Below are positions 18,758 through 26,685 of a stretch of 64,000 bases of DNA, piece after piece. The DNA is from an uncultured Tenacibaculum sp. (lineage in GTDB: Bacteria > Bacteroidota > Bacteroidia > Flavobacteriales > Flavobacteriaceae). The notes under the pieces were generated by a model. That model did no database searches. It was not told the DNA's origin and saw nothing but the letters and a program-made list of their open reading frames with translations. Where the stretch lies: NCBI GenBank assembly GCA_947496185.1, contig CANMCD010000012.1:1-64000 (forward strand), read 5' to 3'. The translations under genes and the position numbers were made by a program. Every line of letters begins with the position of its first letter. The first letter of the stretch is position 1.

Positions 18758-20649
18758 TTTCGAATAAAGTATTTTTGATAGTCCGTTAGACCAATGATTT
18801 CGTTCGCTAATAATTGTCGCAAATGTATTAAAATGTCTTGTTCCTCTTCATGGAGAACCAAGCAGATTTCTTTAGAAGACATTTCGTGGTGTTTTTGAAG
18901 AATGCCTAAAATCTGCATCGCTGTATTGTTTCTCTTTTTTTTCTTTTTGGCCACACATACATCACACATACCACAGGCTTTTTTTTCTTTTTCCTCAAAA
19001 TAAGTGAGTAATTGTACACTTCTACAAACTTGGTTGTTTTCGATAAACGAAATAGTGTCTGTTATTTTTTTTTGTTTTTGCTGAAAATAGGAGGTGATGT
19101 GTTTTGAAATACGATTTATAGTGTAATCATCTTCTCTAGGGAATAAAAAGTGTAGTGTGCTGTTTTTTGAAGGTTTTTTGTATACCAATATATTTTGTTC
19201 AGATAACTCGTTTAGATATTTAATAACTTGGTTAGAAGTAGTTTTTGCTTTTTTTGCTATGACGTATTCGTTTATGGTAACGTACTCTCCAAAAACACCT
19301 CCATAAAGGCGTAACATTACCTGAATTATTTTGTGAATTTCGGGTTGTTTTTGACAGTGATTGATAAGGAAAGCACTAGAAACTAAAAACCGTACTGTAG
19401 ATTTTTTATTAAAATTTGCTTGAAGATTGATGATTCCATTCGAAAGTAAAACTTGTAATGCTTGTGATGTTTTATTGGTCGGTAGATTGTATGCGCGACA
19501 AAAACTTGCTAAATCAAAATCAAAAGGTTTCTGTGGGTGTTCCCCTAATGCAATTTGATAGGTTAAGTATAATCTTTGATGGATTTTTTTTATTTCTCCT
19601 ATAGAGGGGGTGTTTTTGACTTGTCTTTCTTGAAGCTTTTGGATATCGGCTTTGTTGGTTAAGGTAATAGCATATGAATTTTTGCCGTCTCTTCCAGCTC
19701 TTCCAGCTTCTTGTACATAGTTTTCTATAGAAGGCGGAAGGGTCAGGTGTAGTACAATTCGTACATTGGGTTTGTCTATCCCCATGCCAAAAGCATTGGT
19801 AGCAACCATGATAGGGGTTCTTTCAATCATCCAATGCTCAAATGCGGTTTGCTTTTCTATTTTACTTAATCCGCCGTGATAAAAGCTACTCTTAAATCCT
19901 TGATTATTTAAAAAAAGGCTAATTTCTTTCGTGTTTTTTCTTGTAGCAACATATATAATACTAGGGGCTGAATTCTTTTTTAGAATTCGAATGGTAGTAT
20001 GTAGTTTATCGTCACAGTAATGTATTTGGTAGGCAAGGTTTGGTTTGAAAAAGCTGTTTTTAAAAAGTACTGGGGTATCTAATTGTAAGTGTTTTGTGAT
20101 GTCTTCAATTACTTTTGTCGTTGCTGTTGCAGTTAAAGCTATGGTTGTAGCTTCGGGTTTGAGTTCTTTTAGTTTGCTAATTTGCAAATAAGAAGGTCTA
20201 AAATCGTGTCCCCATTCAGAGATACAATGTGCTTCGTCAATAGCAATAATTCGAACAGGTAGCTGTTTGATTTTATCTTGAATAAATTTCGATTGTAATC
20301 TTTCTGGAGAGAGGTAAAGAAATTTGTATTTGCCAAAAAGCATATTGTCAAAAAGACGAATCATATCTTCTTGACTACTTCCTGAGGGGATTGCCATGGC
20401 TTTTATTCCTTTATTGATTAGACTTTCTACTTGGTCCTGTATCAAGGCTATTAAAGGGGAAATAACAATACATATACCATCTTGTGCTAAGGTTGGTACT
20501 TGAAAGCATATAGATTTGCCTCCTCCTGTAGGTAATAAGGCGATGGTATCATTGCCCCTCATTACCGAATCTATAACTTCTTGTTGTGATGTTCTAAAAG
20601 AAGGGTAGCCCCAATATTGCTTGAGTATTTCTAAGCTTTTATTGTACAT
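18754..20649 (-). CDS. recQ: RecQ-type ATP-dependent DNA helicase
   Basis: 3'-5' DNA helicase. Helicase motif I LPTGGGKS at residues 39-46, DEAH box at 138-141 followed by CISEWGHDFRP (the RecQ aromatic-rich loop), motif VI QEAGRAGRDG near 315-324, and a zinc-binding set CRSVQLL ... CGMCDVC in the RQC region near 535-560. At 631 residues it ends with a short winged-helix-like part and lacks a clear HRDC domain, as in the shorter second RecQ of many Bacteroidota. Its start overlaps the upstream ATPase gene by 11 bp. Confidence 0.93.
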   Translation of the reverse strand: MYNKSLEILKQYWGYPSFRTSQQEVIDSVMRGNDTIALLPTGGGKSICFQVPTLAQDGICIVISPLIALIQDQVESLINKGIKAMAIPSGSSQEDMIRLFDNMLFGKYKFLYLSPERLQSKFIQDKIKQLPVRIIAIDEAHCISEWGHDFRPSYLQISKLKELKPEATTIALTATATTKVIEDITKHLQLDTPVLFKNSFFKPNLAYQIHYCDDKLHTTIRILKKNSAPSIIYVATRKNTKEISLFLNNQGFKSSFYHGGLSKIEKQTAFEHWMIERTPIMVATNAFGMGIDKPNVRIVLHLTLPPSIENYVQEAGRAGRDGKNSYAITLTNKADIQKLQERQVKNTPSIGEIKKIHQRLYLTYQIALGEHPQKPFDFDLASFCRAYNLPTNKTSQALQVLLSNGIINLQANFNKKSTVRFLVSSAFLINHCQKQPEIHKIIQVMLRLYGGVFGEYVTINEYVIAKKAKTTSNQVIKYLNELSEQNILVYKKPSKNSTLHFLFPREDDYTINRISKHITSYFQQKQKKITDTISFIENNQVCRSVQLLTYFEEKEKKACGMCDVCVAKKKKKRNNTAMQILGILQKHHEMSSKEICLVLHEEEQDILIHLRQLLANEIIGLTDYQKYFIRK

Positions 20650-21187
20650 TTATTTCTAACGATTGTAAAATGAAATCACATCGTTCTTCAATAGTTCCAA
20701 AAGGCACATTGATCATCGTATAGCCTATTTCTTCATAAGCATTTCTTAGAAAACTATCTATTTTAATTGCTTGTTCGAAAGTCTCATAACGTTCATTATC
20801 TGATATGTATATTTCTTTCCAAGGCGCTAAAATAAAAGCTTTATCGTAGCGGTATTTTTTACTTTTATCAAGGTAGTCATCAGGGTAATCTGTACCTAAA
20901 TAGTTCATATAAGCATGAATGTCAGGAATGCCTCTGTCAAAAAAAATCAATGATTTATTGGAAGATACGGCGTCTAAAAATTGTTTTTCTCTTCCTTCTA
21001 ATAATAGTTTACTAAAAAGTAGGGGATCTTCTAAAAAAAGTTGATCGATACCGCTTTTTTGTGCTTGTAGGGTTACCTCTCTAGAAATTTCGGGCATACA
21101 CTGATAGCCTCTCTTGATAAATTCTTTAAGAATAGATGATTTCCCCGTACCCGGTCCTCCTACTAAAACTATTTTCTGCTGCATCAT
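20639..21187 (-). CDS. AAA_28-family P-loop ATPase/kinase-like protein
   Basis: 182-residue P-loop protein with Walker A GGPGTGKSS at residues 9-17 and FFDRGIPD near 82-89, a DRG/DxG motif seen in nucleotide kinases and in the AAA_28 (NadR C-terminal-like) group. Probably phosphorylates a small molecule, substrate unknown. First gene of the operon with recQ and fmt, divergent from the DUF493 gene. Confidence 0.78.
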   Translation of the reverse strand: MMQQKIVLVGGPGTGKSSILKEFIKRGYQCMPEISREVTLQAQKSGIDQLFLEDPLLFSKLLLEGREKQFLDAVSSNKSLIFFDRGIPDIHAYMNYLGTDYPDDYLDKSKKYRYDKAFILAPWKEIYISDNERYETFEQAIKIDSFLRNAYEEIGYTMINVPFGTIEERCDFILQSLEINVQ

Positions 21188-21229
21188 ACAAAAATAATAG
21201 ATTCAACTTATTAATTTAATAATATAATG

Positions 21230-21237
21230 TAATTTTG
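21230..21237 (+). promoter_or_regulatory. Candidate -7 box for the folding-factor operon
   Basis: TAATTTTG matches TAnnTTTG; transcription would start near 21244, which makes the in-frame TTG at 21242 unusable and fits the ATG at 21293. No clear -33 element. Confidence 0.45.
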
Positions 21238-21292
21238 TCCTTTGTCAGTTTTACATATTTACTGTAATCAAAAATATGCAATTGAATTAATT

Positions 21293-21574
21293 ATGACAGA
21301 CAGAGAAGCGTTTTATAAAAAGCTTAAAGAACAATTAGAAAAAACAACAGGTTTTCCTACAAAATATTTATACAAATTTATCGTTCCTAGTGACGGTAAC
21401 CAAGTAAAAGAAGTTCAGGCTTTATTTGATAAAGGAGGAGCTGTAATAAATACTAAAAAATCAAGAACGGGAAAATATGTGAGTGTTTCCATTCATTTAA
21501 CCGTTAAAAACGCAGACGAAGTAATATCATACTATAGAAAAGCAGAAGTCATTAAAGGAATAATCTCCCTCTAA
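21293..21574 (+). CDS. DUF493 family protein (YbeD-like)
   Basis: Small ferredoxin-fold protein of 93 residues from the ATG at 21293. The pattern FPTKYLYKFIVPSD followed by SRTGKYVSVSIHLTVKNADEVISYYRK is typical of DUF493/YbeD. An in-frame TTG 51 bp upstream would add a hydrophobic stretch unlike the family and overlaps the presumed transcription start. Function unknown; members resemble ACT-like regulatory domains. It lies 2 bp before the parvulin gene and is probably the first gene of that operon. Confidence 0.83.
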   Translation: MTDREAFYKKLKEQLEKTTGFPTKYLYKFIVPSDGNQVKEVQALFDKGGAVINTKKSRTGKYVSVSIHLTVKNADEVISYYRKAEVIKGIISL

Positions 21575-21576
21575 AA

Positions 21577-23205
21577 ATGTCTTTTTTTATGAGAAAACTA
21601 ATTTTTTACACTGTTTTATGTAATTTTTTTCTGGTACAATCAATAACTGTAGCACAATCAGATAAGGTTTTGTTTCGAATTGATGATAAACCTATTCGGG
21701 TATCAGAGTTTAAAAAAGTTTATGAGAAAAATTTGAATTTGGTGGTAGATGAAGAAGCCAAGGACGTAGCGAAGTATTTGGATTTATACATCAACTACAA
21801 ATTAAAAGTAAACGAAGCCTATGCCATAGGACTAGATACTTTAGATAGCTATAAAAGAGAATTGAATAGCTATAAAAATCAATTAATTATTCCGTATCTT
21901 CAGGATAATGAACTCATTGATCGTATGGTAAAAGAAGCATATGAGAAAATGACACAAGAGGTTAAGGTTAGTCATATTTTGATTCGATTTCCTGAAAATG
22001 CCACTCCAAAAGATACCTTAAGCGCTTATCATAAAATTGTTGGGATAAGGGATAAAATTGTTGCAGGAGCCTCTTTTGATAAAGTGGCGAGAGAAGTGTC
22101 GCAAGACCCTTCTGTTAAAATTAACGGGGGCGATTTAGGATATTTTTCTGTGTTTAGAATGGTATACCCTTTTGAGGAAAAATCATATGCAACTAGTGTA
22201 GGTCAAATGTCAGCACCTTTTAAAACCCAATTTGGGTACCATATTATCAAGGTAACAGGAAAAAGAAAGGCAAGAGGAGCGTTTGAAGTAGCCCATATTT
22301 TGATAAAAGATAGGTCGATCGAAGGAAAAGTTAAAATTGATTCACTTTATACGAAGCTTACAAATGGAGCATCGTTTGACAAAATTGCACAAAGGTATTC
22401 CCAAGATACTAGCACTTCTTATAAAGGAGGGAAATTACCTCGATTTGAAGCAGGAAGCACTGTAGAAGAATTTGAAGATACAGTGCATAAGATGATACGT
22501 GCTAATGATATAAGTAAGCCGTTTCAAACCCGATACGGATGGCATATCGTAAAGCTAATCAAGAAGTATCCAATAAAGACTTTTGAAGAAGAGAAAGCAG
22601 AGATCGAACACAAAATTAAAAATTCGGATCGAATAAAATTGTCGCAAGCTGCGGTGATCGATAAATTGAAAAAGAAGTATGAGATTAAGGAAAATAAAGA
22701 ACAACTAGCTCTTTTTGCTACAGAAACAATCGCTACATTATCTAAAAAAGGTAATGAAGATTGGATAGTATCCATTGAAGGAGAAAAAATTCCAAAGCAA
22801 AAATTTATAAACTTTATAAGATTTAGAAAAAATAAGGATATAAAAAAGTCTTTTGAGGCTTTTATAGATAACGAGGTAGTTCAATATTTTAAAAATAATT
22901 TGGTACATACCAATCCAACCTACAGAAGTACCTTATTAGAATATAAGGAAGGGTTGCTTTTATTTGAGCTAATGCAACGAAAAGTTTGGCAAAAAGCAAC
23001 CAATGATACTGAAGGCTTACAACAGTATTTTGAAAAAAATAAAGAAAAGTATAAACAAAAAGAATTAGAAGAAGTTAAGGGAGATGTAATTAGTGATTAT
23101 CAGAAAGATTTAGAAAATAATTTGATTAATAGACTAAAAAAGAACAGTACTATTGAAGTAGAAAAAAGAGTACTTAAAAAACTTAAGAGAATATATAATA
23201 ATTAA
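21577..23205 (+). CDS. Periplasmic peptidylprolyl isomerase with two parvulin domains
   Basis: Exported PpiC-type rotamase of 542 residues. A signal peptide occupies about residues 1-27 (ATG at 21577 or four codons later). An N-terminal helical chaperone part follows, then two parvulin domains: about 128-227 (VSHILIRFP ... GGDLGYFS ... FGYHIIKV) and about 233-330 (AHILIKDR ... GGKLPRF ... YGWHIVKL). The C-terminal 200 residues are helical. It likely helps fold outer-membrane proteins, as do SurA and PpiD, and it lies in one transcript with a parvulin-like lipoprotein and SurA. Confidence 0.88.
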   Translation: MSFFMRKLIFYTVLCNFFLVQSITVAQSDKVLFRIDDKPIRVSEFKKVYEKNLNLVVDEEAKDVAKYLDLYINYKLKVNEAYAIGLDTLDSYKRELNSYKNQLIIPYLQDNELIDRMVKEAYEKMTQEVKVSHILIRFPENATPKDTLSAYHKIVGIRDKIVAGASFDKVAREVSQDPSVKINGGDLGYFSVFRMVYPFEEKSYATSVGQMSAPFKTQFGYHIIKVTGKRKARGAFEVAHILIKDRSIEGKVKIDSLYTKLTNGASFDKIAQRYSQDTSTSYKGGKLPRFEAGSTVEEFEDTVHKMIRANDISKPFQTRYGWHIVKLIKKYPIKTFEEEKAEIEHKIKNSDRIKLSQAAVIDKLKKKYEIKENKEQLALFATETIATLSKKGNEDWIVSIEGEKIPKQKFINFIRFRKNKDIKKSFEAFIDNEVVQYFKNNLVHTNPTYRSTLLEYKEGLLLFELMQRKVWQKATNDTEGLQQYFEKNKEKYKQKELEEVKGDVISDYQKDLENNLINRLKKNSTIEVEKRVLKKLKRIYNN

Positions 23206-23212
23206 GAGAGCG

Positions 23213-24070
23213 GTGAAAAACATTTGTTTGTTTCTGGGGGTGTTAGTTTTTGGTTCGTGTGATTTAATAAAGTTTAAAAAAGAAATCACACATGAAGAGA
23301 AACCAATAGCAACTGTTTATAATAAACATCTTTACAAAAAAAATATAAAAAACTTTTTGCCTAAGAATGTAGTGAAAGAAGATAGCTTGGTTATTGTCAA
23401 GGGGTTGATAAATTCTTGGGCAAAACAACAGTTATTTCTTACAAAAGCAGAAGAAAATATTTCAGAAGTTAATAGTATTGAAATCGAAAGACTTGTAAAC
23501 GATTATCGCGCTAGTTTGTACATTAATGAGTATAAAGAAAAAATCATTAAACAAAAACTAGACACGATTGTTCCTAATGAAGAAATAGCTACTTATTTTG
23601 AACAAAATAAAGAGAATTTTAAACTTAAGAACGATTTGTTACAGTTTGATTATGTGAATTTTGCTAAAAATCACCTCGAAAGAGATGAGATAGTGGTAAA
23701 ATTCAAATCTAATAAGGGAGAGGTGCAAGAAAAACTAGATAAATATCTATTAAGTATGAAGTCTTATCGCTTAGGAGATACTACTTGGGTAACGACAAAT
23801 TACTTGAAAGATAAAATTCCACTTTTAAGAAATGATTCGAAGGAAAAATTGTTAAAAATATCCAAATTCATACAGAAAGAAGATAGTTTAGGGGTATATT
23901 TGGTTTCGGTAAAGAATGTATTACGTAAAAATCAGATTGCACCACTCAGTTATGTTAGGAGTAGAATTAAGCAAGTTATTTTACATAAGCGAAAAATAGA
24001 ATTAATTAGAGAGATTGAAAAAACATTGATAAATGATGCCATCAAAAATAAAAACTTTAAAGAGTACTAG
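23213..24070 (+). CDS. Parvulin-associated lipoprotein without rotamase domain
   Basis: 285 residues from a GTG start, with a lipoprotein signal ending LVFGSC (Cys at about residue 16). The pattern resembles the SurA/PpiC N-terminal chaperone segment (NKHLYKKNIKNFLPKNV ... YINEYKEKIIKQKLD), but no parvulin signature (HIL, GGDLG, FGYHII) is present. It is therefore probably a degenerate folding factor anchored in a membrane. It lies 7 bp after the double parvulin and overlaps SurA by 38 bp, so the three are translationally linked. Confidence 0.72.
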   Translation: MKNICLFLGVLVFGSCDLIKFKKEITHEEKPIATVYNKHLYKKNIKNFLPKNVVKEDSLVIVKGLINSWAKQQLFLTKAEENISEVNSIEIERLVNDYRASLYINEYKEKIIKQKLDTIVPNEEIATYFEQNKENFKLKNDLLQFDYVNFAKNHLERDEIVVKFKSNKGEVQEKLDKYLLSMKSYRLGDTTWVTTNYLKDKIPLLRNDSKEKLLKISKFIQKEDSLGVYLVSVKNVLRKNQIAPLSYVRSRIKQVILHKRKIELIREIEKTLINDAIKNKNFKEY

Positions 24071-25409
24071 CCTGTTACTAACTTTTCTTTTAAGCACTGT
24101 ACTATCTACAGCGCAAGAGAATAAGATTGACGGAGTAGCGGTAGTGGTAGGTAAGAATATAGTTTTAGACTCTGACATCGATAAGTTTAAAAAAGAGGTA
24201 GAGCTGAAGAGTGAAGGAAAAATAACGTTTACGGATTGTGAAATGTTAGAAGAGTTGATGAAACAGAAACTATTGGCACATCATGCTATTGTAGATAGTG
24301 TTACTGTAGCTCAGTCAGAAATTGATAGTCGTGTGGATCGTAGTATTGCTTTTTTTACCAATGAATATGGAAGCCAAGAAAAGGTTGTAAAGGCTTATGG
24401 GTTTAACGATATAGAAGATCTTAAAAAAGAGCTTGGTAGAGTTCAAAAAGAAAATGTTCTTATAGAAAAGGAACAGCAGAAAATAACTAGTAAAATTGAT
24501 ATTACCCCTGAGGAGGTTCGTGTCTATTATAAAGGGCTTAAAGAGAAGAATGAATTGCCAGAAATTCCTGCCGAAGTAGAGTTAGCTCAGATTGTACTGT
24601 ATGCAGAAGCAACCGAAGAAGAAAATAAGAGAGTTATTGAGAAATTAAAATCTGTTAAAAAAGAAATAGAGAATGGTTCTAGTTTTGAATTGAAAGCGAT
24701 TATTAATTCTGAAGATCCGTCTGTATCTCAAAACAAAGGAAATATGGGAGCTATCACCAAAGATTCTCCTTTTATTAAAGAATTTAAGGAAGCTGCATTC
24801 TCTTTAGAAGAAGGTGAAATCTCTGAGCCGATAAAAACATTGTTTGGATATCATATTATCAAGCTCCATAAAATTAAAGGTAAAGAAAGGCTTGTTTCGC
24901 ATATTTTGATGCAGCCTGAGATTGCTGATAAAAAATTGGAAGAGACTAAAAAGGAACTTACAGATTTGGTAAAAGAAATCAACAATAAAAAACTTTCTTT
25001 TGAAGAAGCAGCCAGAAAATATTCAGAAGATAAAGAAACAAAGCTTAGTGGAGGATTACTTTTAAATCCATATACAGGTGAGCATACCTTTGAATTGACA
25101 AGGATGCCACCAGACTTATTTGGAAGAATTAGTGAATTGAAGGAAGGAGAGCTGTCTAAAATTTTCTATGATGAAACGCGTACAGGTGAAAAAATGTACA
25201 AAGTGATGTATATAAAAAGACGTACAGACAATCACACTGCCGATTTAACAAAAGACTATGTGCGAATGCAGCAATTGGCTTTAGTAAAAAAGAAAGAAGA
25301 AACCATAGCCAATTGGTCTAAAGAAAAAATAGAAGAAACCTATATTAAACTAGGTAATGAGTTCAAAAAATGCGACTTTGAAAAAGATTGGAAAAAAGAG
25401 AATAAATAA
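24033..25409 (+). CDS. SurA-like periplasmic chaperone/peptidylprolyl isomerase
   Basis: 458 residues. Signal peptide to about residue 27 (LLLTFLLSTVLSTAQ), SurA N-terminal domain beginning IDGVAVVVGKNIVLDSDI, and a first parvulin domain near 180-290 (VELAQIVLYAE ... NKGNMGAI ... FGYHIIKL). A second, weaker parvulin domain near 297-390 starts VSHILMQPE. In proteobacteria SurA escorts unfolded beta-barrels to the BAM machine; the same role is likely here. A double ATG at 24033/24036 provides the start inside the previous gene. A hairpin terminator lies 16 bp downstream. Confidence 0.88.
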   Translation: MMPSKIKTLKSTSLLLTFLLSTVLSTAQENKIDGVAVVVGKNIVLDSDIDKFKKEVELKSEGKITFTDCEMLEELMKQKLLAHHAIVDSVTVAQSEIDSRVDRSIAFFTNEYGSQEKVVKAYGFNDIEDLKKELGRVQKENVLIEKEQQKITSKIDITPEEVRVYYKGLKEKNELPEIPAEVELAQIVLYAEATEEENKRVIEKLKSVKKEIENGSSFELKAIINSEDPSVSQNKGNMGAITKDSPFIKEFKEAAFSLEEGEISEPIKTLFGYHIIKLHKIKGKERLVSHILMQPEIADKKLEETKKELTDLVKEINNKKLSFEEAARKYSEDKETKLSGGLLLNPYTGEHTFELTRMPPDLFGRISELKEGELSKIFYDETRTGEKMYKVMYIKRRTDNHTADLTKDYVRMQQLALVKKKEETIANWSKEKIEETYIKLGNEFKKCDFEKDWKKENK

Positions 25410-25424
25410 TTCAAAATAAAGATT

Positions 25425-25473
25425 CCGTTCTGTGTTTTAGATTTTTATCGTAACATTTGAACGGTTTTTTTTT
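25425..25473 (+). terminator. Probable terminator after surA-like gene
   Basis: Short stem CCGTTC / GAACGG with a 28-nt loop, followed by nine T residues. The stem is short but the T-run and position fit a rho-independent terminator. Confidence 0.5.
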
Positions 25474-25543
25474 ATGATTTCATCGTAACTTTCTATTTTA
25501 GAGTTTTAAATAATTGAAGTTTTCACCTTAAAAAATATATACA

Positions 25544-26497
25544 ATGTCAGATGTAACCGCTGTTAATAATTTAGTAGAAAAATACACACTGCTTAAAAAG
25601 GAAATAGGTAAGGTAATCGTTGGTCAAGAGGAGGCTGTTAATTTTACGTTACTGTCTATTTTTTGTGGTGGACACTCATTATTAATTGGGGTTCCAGGTT
25701 TGGCTAAAACATTATTAGTAAATACTATTTCTAGTGTTTTAGGGCTCGATTTTAAAAGAATTCAGTTTACACCAGATCTAATGCCTTCAGATATTTTAGG
25801 AAGTGAAATATTAGATGAAAAACGACAATTTACCTTTGTGAAAGGGCCTATTTTTTCTAATATAATTCTTGCTGATGAGATCAATAGAACGCCGCCTAAG
25901 ACTCAAGCAGCTTTATTAGAGGCAATGCAAGAAAAATCGGTGACTATTGCAGGAAAACACTACAAATTAGATTTGCCATTTTTTGTACTTGCTACACAAA
26001 ATCCAATAGAACAAGAAGGAACCTATCCTTTACCCGAAGCACAGCTAGATAGATTTATGTTTTCTATAAATTTAGAATATCCATCTTTTGAAGAAGAAGT
26101 AATGGTAGTGAAAAATACAACTTCAACTGTGGCTCAAACGGCAAGTGCTATTTTTTCAGATAAAGAAATACTCGATATTCAACAATTAATAAGGAAAATA
26201 CCAGTGGCTGATAATGTGATTGAGTATGCAGTTCGATTGGTTGGTAAAACAAGACCTAAATCAACTGAAGCGACAGATTTTATTAAACAATATATCGATT
26301 GGGGAGCAGGGCCAAGAGCTTCTCAAAATTTAATATTAGCTGCCAAAGCACATGCAGCCGTTACGGGAAAATATTCACCAGATATTGAAGATGTACAAGC
26401 GGTAGCCGTACCAATACTGTCACATAGGGTTGTAAAAAACTATAAAGCAGAAGCAGAAGGTATTACGATTAAAGAGATAATTACTTCTTTATTTTAA
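25544..26497 (+). CDS. MoxR-family AAA+ ATPase
   Basis: 317-residue AAA+ chaperone-like ATPase. Walker A GVPGLAKT near residues 50-57, Walker B ILADEINRTPPKTQ near 108-121, sensor 1 LATQNPIEQEGTYPLPEAQLDRF, and a sensor 2/lid domain at the end. MoxR proteins usually adjoin DUF58 and von Willebrand A genes, which are absent here; the neighbours are surA-like and a receptor gene. It is a single-gene transcript as far as I can see. Confidence 0.92.
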   Translation: MSDVTAVNNLVEKYTLLKKEIGKVIVGQEEAVNFTLLSIFCGGHSLLIGVPGLAKTLLVNTISSVLGLDFKRIQFTPDLMPSDILGSEILDEKRQFTFVKGPIFSNIILADEINRTPPKTQAALLEAMQEKSVTIAGKHYKLDLPFFVLATQNPIEQEGTYPLPEAQLDRFMFSINLEYPSFEEEVMVVKNTTSTVAQTASAIFSDKEILDIQQLIRKIPVADNVIEYAVRLVGKTRPKSTEATDFIKQYIDWGAGPRASQNLILAAKAHAAVTGKYSPDIEDVQAVAVPILSHRVVKNYKAEAEGITIKEIITSLF

Positions 26498-26570
26498 TTG
26501 AAATCAATGTAATAATTAATCATTCTTACCTTATAATGTATCTTTTTATATAAGGATAACTATACGTACT

Positions 26571-26620
26571 AACGTTGACAGATAATATTTGTTCTTTGAC
26601 AGATATTATCTGTCAACGTT
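26571..26620 (+). promoter_or_regulatory. Perfect 18-bp inverted repeat upstream of the receptor operon
   Basis: AACGTTGACAGATAATAT (26571-26588) and its exact complement at 26603-26620, with a 14-nt loop. The loop and right arm also form a direct repeat of TTGACAGATAWTAT at a 21-bp interval (26575 and 26596). AACGTTGAC at both outer ends fits the LytTR consensus [TA][AC][CA]GTTN[AG][TG] at eight of nine positions. It may be an operator for the LytTR regulator encoded downstream; a moxR terminator is the alternative, but there is no long T-run. Confidence 0.6.
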
Positions 26621-26632
26621 TTGTCTTATAAA

Positions 26633-26640
26633 TACTTTTG
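26633..26640 (+). promoter_or_regulatory. -7 box of the receptor operon
   Basis: TACTTTTG is an exact -7 match, 45 bp before the ATG. The -33 region is occupied by the right arm of the inverted repeat and has no TTG, as expected of an activator-dependent promoter. Confidence 0.5.
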
Positions 26641-26685
26641 GTTGCGTAAGAAGAGGGTGAAATCTTTTTTATAGTCAATTTTAAG

